Assembly: GCA_965240325.2 (NCBI GenBank)
Contig: OZ251223.1
Span: forward strand, 2,170,001-2,234,000
Length of the DNA stretch: 64,000 bases
DNA from: Rebecca billardiae RCC1528
Lineage: Eukaryota; Haptophyta
Direction: 5' to 3'
The position numbers and the translations under genes were made by a program. The notes below the pieces were generated by a model that worked only from the letters and a program-made list of their open reading frames with translations, was not told the DNA's origin and did not search any database. Below, in pieces: positions 8,700-17,091 of this stretch. How positions within the stretch are numbered: the stretch's first letter is position 1; every line of letters starts with the position of its first letter.

Positions 8700-11189
8700 T
8701 CATCGACATGCATCATCAGCATGCAGTAGACGAGTTGATGATGCTGCGGCCTCTACCGCCACTGGCACTGCTGCCGCCGAGTCTGGCGTCGCGACGGAGA
8801 GCCCACCCGCCTTGCGCCGCGCCGTATGCGGCGAGCTCGCCTCTGCCGCGGAGAGGATCGCGCTCACCTCCTCGATCGCCTCGCGCCTGCTCGCGCGCTC
8901 CAGATCCCCCGCGGACGAGACACGGCTGATGCCGAGCCGTCCGCTGCTGGGCTTGGAGCGCCATGCAGGGCTGGCGGGGAGCATGCTCGCCGTCGAGGGG
9001 TCGGCCTCGCCCGCAAGCGTGCTGCTTGGACTCCTCGACACCACCGGCGTGAGGCTCGAAGCGCCGCTGCAGCGCTCGCACGGTAGCTCGCCCTCACAGC
9101 TGTCGCGCGTGCTGGTGCTGCTGGTGCTGCCGCGCGCGCGCAGCGCCGCCACGTCGTGCAGCTCCTTGCGCACGCACGCGCGCTTGATGTCGGCGAGGGC
9201 GGGGAAGAGTGCGCGGCAGCTCCATTCGTCCACGAAGCTGTCGAACCGGAGCTGCCAGTCCTCCGCGGGTCGCCCGATGAAGCTGGCGTCCGCGCCGCCG
9301 CCGCCGTGCGCACTCGGCGCGCCCATCGCCTCGCGCCGCCACGCACAGAGGCGCGCGTGGCCCTCCTCGAGCGCGGCGGCCAGGGGTGCCTCGCCCAGCC
9401 GGCGCGCGAGCTCGAGCCACGGCTCGAACAGCTCGGCGCGCGCGCTCTCCCCGCGCGATGCCACGCGGCAGAGGTCAACGGCGATCAGCGCGAGCGCGGT
9501 CGCCCGCGCGTACCGCTCGAACGCGGCGACGGACGTGTAGCGCGCGTGCACGAGCGCGGTCAGAACGTCGCGGTCGGCGGCGTGCGTGCACTGCGCGGAG
9601 TGCACGGTGAAGCTCTCGACGCTGCGGACGAAGAGCAGCGTCGTGCTGCCGCTCATGAACGGCTGCGCGCACACGCGCATCGCCTCGGGCCCGTGCGTGA
9701 CGAGGAAGGTCACCCACTCCACCACGCACCACAGCCGCGTGAAGTAGTGCCACGAGAGGAGCACGAGCATGCGCTCGCACCGCAGCGCAAAGTCCGGGAG
9801 GTGCTCGATGCAGTACTGCTTGAGCACGGGCTCCTGCGGGATGCACGCCTTGTCCACGAAGAGCGTCGCGGCACGCCAGCTCTCCTCGCCGCACGCCTCG
9901 CGCAGCGCGTCGCGCAGCGCGGTGGCCTTGCGCTCCGCGTAGCAGCAGCGCGAGCCCATCAGCCGCTCCCAGCCGTCGGGCGCGGCCCACGCGTGCGAGA
10001 CGAAGAAGTCGGCGTACTCAGCGGGAGCCGAGAGAAGGATGTCGGAGGGGCGGCTGTTGGACGCCGCCCAGAAGCCGCGCGCGCGGCGCAGCTCGCGGCT
10101 CTCCTCCCAGCCCGCGCACAGCCGGCGCGCGGGCGCCGCGCGCATGAGCTGGTCGGTGAGCTGCGGCTCGGGGTGCACCTCGGCGCGCGGGGCGAACCAG
10201 CCACGCCGCCGTGGCGAGGACGCCTTGCGCGAGAGCACGGCGAGGACGAGCTGCGTGCGCATGCGCCCTGCGAGGCCGGAGAGCCAACCCGCGCTGCCCT
10301 CCTCCTCCGCTTCCTCCTCCTTGGCCGACGGCGCATCCACCACCGCCACTCTGCCCGCGGAGAGCGGCTGCTGCTGCTGCTGCCGCTGCTGCCGTTGCTG
10401 CGGCCGCGGCTGCGGCGGCGGCGCGACGGTCGCGACGCTGCGTGTGCTCATCGCGCCGGCAGCACGCGAGAAGACGCTGTGCCAGGTGGCGGCGGCGTGG
10501 GCGTGCGCGCGCGAGCGAGACTTTGGCGCGTCCGGCGCCGCCGGCCGTGCCGCCGCCGGAAGGCTCGAAGGCGCGCGCGCTCCCTCGGCAGGCGTAACAG
10601 TCACGTGCCATGCAGCGTCCGCGCCGGCAAACGCCGCGCGCGCCTCGGCGGCGCACATGCGGCGCATCTCGACGCGCTCGGCATGCAGCAGGCGCGCCGC
10701 CTCGACGATCGCGCCCTCAGCCACGGGTGCGAAGAGCGCCCCGCGGACCGACAAGTACGCGAACTCGACCGTGTGCGGAGCAACCGTTGCCGATGTGTCG
10801 TCGCCATCCTCGTGCGCAGTGCGCAGCGCAAAGCTCGGGAAGCTCGAGTGGCGGAAGGCGGACTCGAGGTTGCTGTGCAGCATGTTGATGTGGCTGAGGA
10901 ACTCGACGACTGTGTCACCCATCGCGCGCAGACGCCGGTAAGTCTCGCCCACAGCAACGTAGCGCACGAACGCCTCGCCGAACGCGCGCAGCGCGTCGTC
11001 GAAGCTGAGCCCGAGCTCGTCCGCGGCGGCGCTGACGAGGCGCAGGGTGAGTTCGTCCGCGTGCTGCACGAGCTCGAGCAGCAGCGTCTCGTCGGCTGCG
11101 CCCACTCGTTGCAGGACGGCGGCCCACGCGGCGGCGCCGCGCGTCTCCTCCACGAGTTCCTTGAGGACGACGTGCACGAGGCCGAACAT
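8700..11189 (-). CDS. H-NOX haem/gas-sensor domain fused to a TIR-like domain
   Basis: One uninterrupted 829-residue frame. Residues 1-180 are an H-NOX domain. It starts MFGLVHVVLKELV, has the proximal haem ligand His105 in INMLHSNL (the same number as in soluble guanylate cyclase beta1), Pro118 in SSFPSF, and the porphyrin-anchoring YxSxR motif as YLSVR at 145-149. A linker of about 200 residues is low in complexity (polyQ about 266-274, then an acidic run). Residues about 385-530 resemble a TIR-like fold: ADFFVSHAWA, LFVDKACIPQ, CERMLVLLSWHYF and RLWCVVEW. Glu491 in WCVVE aligns by motif with the catalytic Glu of plant TIR domains. The C-terminal 200 residues are Ser/Arg/Ala-rich. H-NOX domains bind NO, CO or O2; TIR domains signal by assembly or cleave NAD. 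I infer a soluble gas-responsive TIR effector. No transmembrane segment or cyclase domain is present. The 'FVSHAW' fold could be a TIR relative without NADase activity. Confidence 0.85.
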   Translation of the reverse strand: MFGLVHVVLKELVEETRGAAAWAAVLQRVGAADETLLLELVQHADELTLRLVSAAADELGLSFDDALRAFGEAFVRYVAVGETYRRLRAMGDTVVEFLSHINMLHSNLESAFRHSSFPSFALRTAHEDGDDTSATVAPHTVEFAYLSVRGALFAPVAEGAIVEAARLLHAERVEMRRMCAAEARAAFAGADAAWHVTVTPAEGARAPSSLPAAARPAAPDAPKSRSRAHAHAAATWHSVFSRAAGAMSTRSVATVAPPPQPRPQQRQQRQQQQQPLSAGRVAVVDAPSAKEEEAEEEGSAGWLSGLAGRMRTQLVLAVLSRKASSPRRRGWFAPRAEVHPEPQLTDQLMRAAPARRLCAGWEESRELRRARGFWAASNSRPSDILLSAPAEYADFFVSHAWAAPDGWERLMGSRCCYAERKATALRDALREACGEESWRAATLFVDKACIPQEPVLKQYCIEHLPDFALRCERMLVLLSWHYFTRLWCVVEWVTFLVTHGPEAMRVCAQPFMSGSTTLLFVRSVESFTVHSAQCTHAADRDVLTALVHARYTSVAAFERYARATALALIAVDLCRVASRGESARAELFEPWLELARRLGEAPLAAALEEGHARLCAWRREAMGAPSAHGGGGADASFIGRPAEDWQLRFDSFVDEWSCRALFPALADIKRACVRKELHDVAALRARGSTSSTSTRDSCEGELPCERCSGASSLTPVVSRSPSSTLAGEADPSTASMLPASPAWRSKPSSGRLGISRVSSAGDLERASRREAIEEVSAILSAAEASSPHTARRKAGGLSVATPDSAAAVPVAVEAAASSTRLLHADDACR

Positions 11190-11747
11190 GCCGCCTCGGG
11201 CGGGAACAGTGGGAAGCGAGAAGGTCGGAAGGCGCGGTTCGCGCCGAAAGTCCGATTCCCCGGTCTCGGACGTTATTATTATATAAAACAGACCGGCGCA
11301 GGCAGGTCATTCTCAGGGGCGCGGGCTCCGCCGCCGGGTGATCAGACTGGCCAGGGCGGCCGAAGCCTCCAGCCCTACCGGCCTGGCCAGCCCCCAACCA
11401 CGATCGCCTGATTCTCACAGGGCCTATGATACTCATGGAATATTTTGACGGGTTCACGATTCGGTCCGTCCTAGACTGCCGACAACGGCATTCGTCCCAA
11501 AACGACAACCATCTCGCAGTAGCCTGATAATGCCGACACCAACCAATTTACTCTCTACCAGTACCCGCCAGTCTGATGAACAGCGTGGATGTGTGAAAAG
11601 GAGGCAAGTCCGAACTAGAAACGGTGTAAACGCACCATCTTATCATACTAAATGTGAATCGTCATTTGTCATTGAGAAGGATTCCAGCGAATTCGTCCTT
11701 GCGTGTTGGCATCCGCTCGTCCGAAGACCGGTCACGAGCCATCATCC
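11190..11747. promoter_or_regulatory. Divergent intergenic region with a TATA-like box
   Basis: This lies between the start of the H-NOX/TIR gene (minus) and the SAM-domain gene (plus). At 11272-11288 the minus strand reads TTTTATATAATAATAACG about 90 bp upstream of the H-NOX/TIR start. It is the only AT-rich box in a GC-rich flank and a reasonable TATA element for that gene. The rest shows no gene. Confidence 0.3.
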
Positions 11748-13455
11748 ATGGGACGCTCCGCCGACCCCTCGCTCGCCGCATGGCTCGCTGGTCTCGGCCT
11801 GCCCTCGCTCAGCGTGCAGTATGCCGCGCTCATGTGCTCCGCCGGTACGCAAGACGCCGTCGCGGCGCGCTCAAACGAATGCGCCCGTCCGCCCGTCGGC
11901 TTCCTCACACGCCGCGCGCCCGACCCATTCATGGGGCCCGTTACGTGCGCAGGTCTTGATCCGCGCACAGAGGCCGTCACGGAACGGCAACTTGCTGCGC
12001 TCGACGGGCTGCAAAATCCGGTGCACCAACGCAAGATTGCGCTCGCATCATCGCGCATGAACCCCGAGCCTCGTCATGGGATGCAGCACCCGTCGCGCTC
12101 GTGCGCCGACCTGCAGAGTGCCTTGCCAGTTTGCAGCGGCAACCTGACCGAGCCGAGCGTCCCGCCAAGGTGTACCTCGTTCCCCGACCTGTCGCTGCTT
12201 GGTTCGCGCCTCGAGACGATCGCCGCTTGGACATTCGAGCGCGCGCCGCTACTGACCCCGGACGTCCAGGCCAGCTTCGACTCCACCAACAAGAGCGACT
12301 CGTCGCCTGGCTTCAGCGCGTGAGCGCGCGCACGCGCCTCATCCCGCGCCCGATTGGCTGGTTGCTGTGCCTCACACTGCTCACGGGGCCACGGCGCTTG
12401 CTGCTGTGCCCTCCACCCAACCATCTCCACCGCGTGCTCGTCATCAGCTCATCGCCGTGCGTACCTCCCCGCGGCACCACCGCCCACCCCTCCTCTCTCT
12501 GCGTCGCCCTCCGAACGCCATCAGACTGGCCATGCCCGTCTTTGCCACCGTTCGCGCTGCCGCCGACGAAGAGGACTGCTCGCGCGGCGCACAGGCGCCC
12601 AACGGCAAGGAGGTGCTCTCTCGCCAACCAACCAGATCGGCACTCCTCGCCGCCGACATCCAGCCACGCGCGGCTGGTCGTGCGCACGCGCGCAACGAGC
12701 ACAGCAAGTACGAGGTCCTCGGCGATCATCTGATGCCACACGTGGGGAAGCTGCGCGCGCAGGGTCGCTCTCCACATCGCGTGCAGCTCCCGCGGGACGA
12801 GGCATTTTGCTCGGTGCGTCCGAACGTGAGGATGCGTGCGGGCTCGCACGCGTTCGTCGTCGTCCCCGGCGAGAGCCAGCTGCGCGTGAGCATGCACACC
12901 GCCGCGTTCGGCACGGCGAGCGGCCATCCGCATCTTGCCGACGAACAGCCCGTCCTCTTCGCCGGCGAGCTGCTGCTCGACGACCAGGCGCGGCTGCTGG
13001 CGTGGAGTAACGTGACGGGGACGTACAAGGCGCCGCGCGAGCTCGCGGCGCAGCTCGACCTGCCCCTCGAGCTCTTCTGGAGCGTGATGGAAGCGGAAGA
13101 GGTGCTGCGTGAGCTGCCGGCGCACGGCGAGGGTGGCGCGCAACTGGCGGACGCAGACCGCCCGAGCGTGATCAGCCGCAGACGGCTGGACGCGCGCTTT
13201 GGCTTGGGCAACCATCATCAGCTGCCGTCAGGCGACGTGCTCGTGCGCGATATGGCGCGATGTGCGGCGAATGAGCGCCTACCGCTGCCAGCAGGCAGCT
13301 GGCGGGCAGCGGTTGATTCAGCGGCCACAACGTCCGACCAGCAGGGCCACGCCCAGGGGGCAGTGCGAGCCGGGGACGGGATCAGATACGGCACGACGGC
13401 ACTGCTGCCATCAGGCACGCGGTGGCATACGAGTGCACCGGTGGCGGTGGCGTAG
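11748..13455 (+). CDS. SAM-domain protein with a C-terminal 'FAGELLLD' domain, exon model incomplete
   Basis: The start at 11748 gives SLAAWLAGLGLPSLSVQYA, the first helix of a sterile alpha motif. Splicing out 11845..11952 (GTACGC...GCGCAG) joins MCSAG to LDPRTEAVTERQLAAL and NPVHQRKIALA, completing a normal SAM domain, a protein-protein or RNA-interaction module. A second intron probably starts at 12320 (GTGAGC), since the frame stops at once there. The following coding frame (open to 13455) encodes SHAFVVVPGESQLRV and, about 40 residues later, QPVLFAGELLLDDQARLLAW followed by SNVTGTYKAP. I know this pattern from large algal protein sets but not its function. I could not identify the acceptor that joins the two frames, so exons between 12320 and about 12780 are unresolved. 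Confidence 0.55.
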
Positions 13456-13473
13456 TCACGCATTGACTCAAAC

Positions 13474-13567
13474 GCTGCAGGCGTCGATCGACAACAGCTG
13501 CACAGCTGAAGTGACGCTGAATCGACGCGCCCGGCTTCGCAGACAAGGCGCCCGCCAAGGTGGTCTG
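13474..13567 (+). pseudogene. Copied fragment of the ValRS coil region
   Basis: The sequence CTGCAGGCGTCGATCGACAA and, a little further on, CGACGCGCCCGGCTTCGC and ACAAGGCGCCCG match the last exon of the ValRS gene (about 5538-5622) in the same orientation. Small insertions and substitutions break the frame. The copied part encodes the C-terminal coiled coil of ValRS. It lies downstream of the SAM-domain gene with no other ValRS sequence around it. Confidence 0.8.
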
Positions 13568-13742
13568 CGATGTGCAGTCATTCACGCCTCCTCCGCATGA
13601 AGAGTCCTGCTAGCATTTATTTCATCAATTTCGGCAAATAACGCGCATTTGGATTTTTTGACCCTCGTCTCGGATCTCGCGCGGCGCCCGCCGCACGCGT
13701 GCGTCGAGGAGCACTCGACCAGCGAGGTTCGAAAGACGAGCG

Positions 13743-14596
13743 ATGTGGGCGCGAATGCGGTCTTCCTACTGGTGCGCCGTGGCGTGCCTTGCGTGCGCTG
13801 TGAGAAGCGCAGCTGCATCGTCCGTGGGCGAGTCCTCGAACGCCGCGCCTGCCAAAGTAGTCCTCATCACGGGTGCCGGCTCGGGCATTGGAGCCGCGGT
13901 GAGTGTCGCCCTGGCCGCCGAGGGATGCCGCGTCGCACTTGCCGGCCGGCGTGCAGATGCCCTCCAGGCTACGGCCAGCCAGATCCGAGAGGCGGGCGGG
14001 GAGGCGCTCGTTTGCCCGGTGGACGTAACTGACGAAGAGTCCGTTGCGCGCCTCTTCTCAGCGGTCGAGGCCGAATACGGCCGGCTCGACGTTCTCTTCA
14101 ACAATGCCGGTGCGGTCGCACTTGGCACTCCCATCGACGAGCTCGACTATGCGGACTGGCGTCGGGTGATCAACGTCAACCTGTCTGGCGCGTTCTTGTG
14201 TACGCGCGAGGCGTTTCGGCTGATGAAGCGGCAACGCCCCAAGGGCGGGCGCATCATTAACAACGGCAGCGTCTCCGCGCAAACCCCGCGGCCCGGATCG
14301 GCAGCGTACACATCGAGCAAGCATGGCCTCACCGGCCTCACGCGTGCGAGTGCGCTCGACGGGCGCGAGCACACATCGCTGTGGGGCAGCTGGACATCGG
14401 GAACGCACGCACTCAGATGACCGCTGGGATCGCCCGCGGCATCCGACAGGCGGATGGCTCGATGAAGGCCGAGCCCGTGATGGAGCTGGAGCCGGTCGTG
14501 CGCGCGCTCGTGCTCATGGCGCTGCTGCCACCCGATGTGAATGTGCTCTCGATGACGATGCTCGCCACCGGCATGCCGTTCGTTGGGCGTGGCTGA
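13743..14596 (+). CDS. Short-chain dehydrogenase/reductase with an apparent frameshift
   Basis: NAD(P)-dependent oxidoreductase of the classical SDR family. It shows the nucleotide-binding TGAGSGIG, the NNAG motif, the catalytic Ser in [10 protein letters not shown] and YTSSK. An N-terminal hydrophobic stretch ([13 protein letters not shown]) could be a signal peptide. The frame is lost after ALDGREH near 14372. Immediately downstream another frame carries the expected C-terminal part: [15 protein letters not shown], then [11 protein letters not shown]-like ending at 14596. Relatives read GRxxDIACGQxDIGNA, so one base appears to be missing just before the Ile codon. No GT-AG intron fits. Either the allele is dead or the sequence has a one-base error; the C-terminal part is so well kept that a recent mutation or error is likelier. 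Confidence 0.75.
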
Positions 14597-15644
14597 CGTG
14601 TCCTTTCCGCCCTCGAGTGAGTCGCGTTGTCAGTACCCGTCGTAGCAGTATAGTTAGCGCGCATCATATAAGTATGACTATGACTGCTACTGTAGACGTA
14701 GTGGCCCGGACCCGGTCCGCGAACGCGGAACTGGCGGAGCCGACCGCGGCCGGCCGGCCCGCCGCCGCCGGCGCAGGGCCTAGCCCTAAGCCTGAGTAAG
14801 GCTAAGTGCTGGCAGTGCTTCCGATTCACGCGGATATATAATTCGTATGCGGCACAGGCCGCACACGCGACACAGTGACAGTAGTGACGACTGATGATCT
14901 ATATGATGACGATAGATCGACTACTTTGGACGCCGACCCGTGGACAGACTCAAAGACCGTCTAGCACAGATGACACACGGACACTGTCGGAGTCACTCGG
15001 AGTGGTCGGACATTACTCCATTCACTCTGACACTAGTCGTCACATCATGATCAGTATGAGATTACTACTAAGAATCAGTAACGCTGCTACTAGGCTCGGA
15101 CAATCTCGGACAGAGTCCGAGAGACCGTAAAGCTGACTCGCGTGCCGGCCACCGCCGTCATGCCGCGGCGCCAATGCTGTCTGTGTCAGGCGGGCACTGT
15201 CAGTGACTGCCTGTCAGTGACACTGACAATCACCGAGTCTTAGGTTCTAAGCAGAGTAGTGTGCCAAGGCGCGGCAATAAATATATATAAGTTATTATTA
15301 TATGGCGTCACTAATATAATCGGAAACGCTGCCTATATATCCGACGGAGTCCGAGACGTCGATGGCATCCGCGAGACGCCGAGCGAGAGCTTGCCGGAGC
15401 TACTGAGTTGCGGGCGCAGAGGGCGCAGACGAGGGCGCGGAGGGCGCCGTGTGGCCTGCTCGGGTCAGCACATGGCGGCAGTGCCATGTGCCATGCGCCG
15501 ATGAGGCATCGCTGTCCGCACCCATGAGTAGTTAGCTTAGATTAGTAACTTAGAACCCGGATTATGATGCGACATGCGTCAACTACATTGCTGCCATCAC
15601 GGGGCGCTTCGGCTTTCCCCAAGCAGGGCACTGTTTGATGATGG
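14597..15644. other. Intergenic region, no gene seen
   Basis: About 1 kb of mixed composition. It contains many short degenerate direct and inverted repeats around CACTGTCAG/CTGACAGTG (15185-15235) and AT-rich patches (14830-14850, 15280-15345). Frames are short and show no family resemblance. Untranslated regions of the SDR gene and the DUF6817-like gene must lie at its ends. Confidence 0.45.
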
Positions 15645-16520
15645 TCAGGGGTTGGTCTGGTCCAACGCGCGCGATGCGAGACACATGCGCGCCGTCCTGG
15701 CAGCGTCTGTAATAGGCTGGAGAGTGGGGATGCACCTGGCTCGGCTGGGCGGAGGCTCGAGCTCGTACACGTGCTCATACGCCTCGAGGGCGACTGTGAG
15801 CCCGCGCTCACGGGCGACGATCTGCGCCATCGCCTTGTACGCGAAGCGCCGGTACGCCCAGCCTTCCCCGGGCCGCCAGCCATAGTTCGGGACGCTCTTC
15901 TGCGAGACGCCCTCGACCTGCTCCAGGTAGTCGGCGAGCACCAGCGTGCACATGTCGAGGAACTCGTCCTCCGTGAGGCCAAGGTCGAAACAGCCGAGCT
16001 CGGGACGTGCGCGCGCCTGAAGGCGTCGCGGCTCGCCCGGCGACGAGACTGAGGGAGCGCACAGGTCGTCGGAGCCAAGCACGCCGTGGTCGAAGGTCTC
16101 GCGGTCGAGCACGCAGAAGAGCCACGCCAGCCGCTCCGCGCGCGTGCCGATCAAGTCCCGGATGGCCGCGCGCTGGTCGAATGGCAGCGCGAACCCCTGG
16201 AAGCCCTCGGTGCCGTAGATGCTGTGGAAGAGGCCGGCGTTGGCTAGCGCATCATCCGCTGGCACCCATGCGCGCAGGATGGCCTGCACGCCCATCAGGT
16301 GGTGATCAAACGCCTTTGCGCCTGTGTGCTCGAGCGCGTGTGGGACCAGCTGCTTGATCTTGTCATGCAGGGCAGCCACCTGCTCCGACCCACGCTGCAT
16401 GCCGGCATCGCGCCACACGGCGATGCGCTCGCCGACGGCGGACGACGTCGTGGCACGCACCCACGCCCACGGGGTGCGCGGCTGGCCAGCGACGGCACGA
16501 CGGCAAATCGTGCCCGCCAT
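15645..16520 (-). CDS. DUF6817-like protein (HD-like domain)
   Basis: Single frame of 291 residues from the ATG at 16520. Residues about 50-150 carry HTGAKAFDHHLMGVQAILRA, then LANAGLFHSIYGTEGFQ, then RDLIGTRAERLAWLFCVLDR. This succession (H...HLxG...AGLFHSxYGTE...IGxxAExLxxLFC) is that of the domain I know as DUF6817, whose conserved His residues suggest a metal-dependent hydrolase-like fold. Function is not established. The second half has DEFLDMCTLVLADYLEQ and WRPGEGWAYRRF, consistent with a continuing helical domain. The last 40 residues are less convincing and may include unspliced intron. Confidence 0.65.
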   Translation of the reverse strand: MAGTICRRAVAGQPRTPWAWVRATTSSAVGERIAVWRDAGMQRGSEQVAALHDKIKQLVPHALEHTGAKAFDHHLMGVQAILRAWVPADDALANAGLFHSIYGTEGFQGFALPFDQRAAIRDLIGTRAERLAWLFCVLDRETFDHGVLGSDDLCAPSVSSPGEPRRLQARARPELGCFDLGLTEDEFLDMCTLVLADYLEQVEGVSQKSVPNYGWRPGEGWAYRRFAYKAMAQIVARERGLTVALEAYEHVYELEPPPSRARCIPTLQPITDAARTARMCLASRALDQTNP

Positions 16521-17091
16521 TGTTGTCCGGCGTCACTCGCCAGAGCTGGACCAAACCGTCCTGTGCTGTGCACACCGGACTCAGCAGCGCATCTGCAGTT
16601 CTGCACTCAGTCACTCTATCAAGTTTCGTCATCATACTTGTAGGTATTCATACCATTGTCAGGATCACAGCACTCATCAGTCGTCATCACGACCACATCC
16701 CTGCAGCCTCAGGAGACGGTCCGACTCGGTGCTGTCATTGTCCATCGTCGACGTTGCCGTTGGCTTGGCGCGCCCGTACCTCGTGGGCCAACGGGGCCAG
16801 ACTAATTCTATGATTTAAAGACACAGGCACGAGGGCGCAGCTCTCCTGATTCGTCTGTCGAAGTACTGAATGGAGTTAATGGAGGATGTCGGAGCGCGTT
16901 GGCCGCGGGTGAGGGAGTCGTCGTAACCGATGCTGATCACACGGTCACTGAGGTAGTAGGCGCCCGGGGATGCCGCTGTTTTGCAGTCGTCGTCGGCCTT
17001 GGTCATCATGTAGTTGCCCGTGTCGTAGACTGATCTGAGTTCTGATCTATGCCACTTATTCTTCCGCGCCAGTCGGAGTTACTCTAGAGAC
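16521..17091. other. Intergenic region between two minus-strand genes
   Basis: No gene supported. Short low-quality open frames only. It must contain the promoter of the DUF6817-like gene and the 3' end of the pyrophosphatase gene. Confidence 0.45.
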
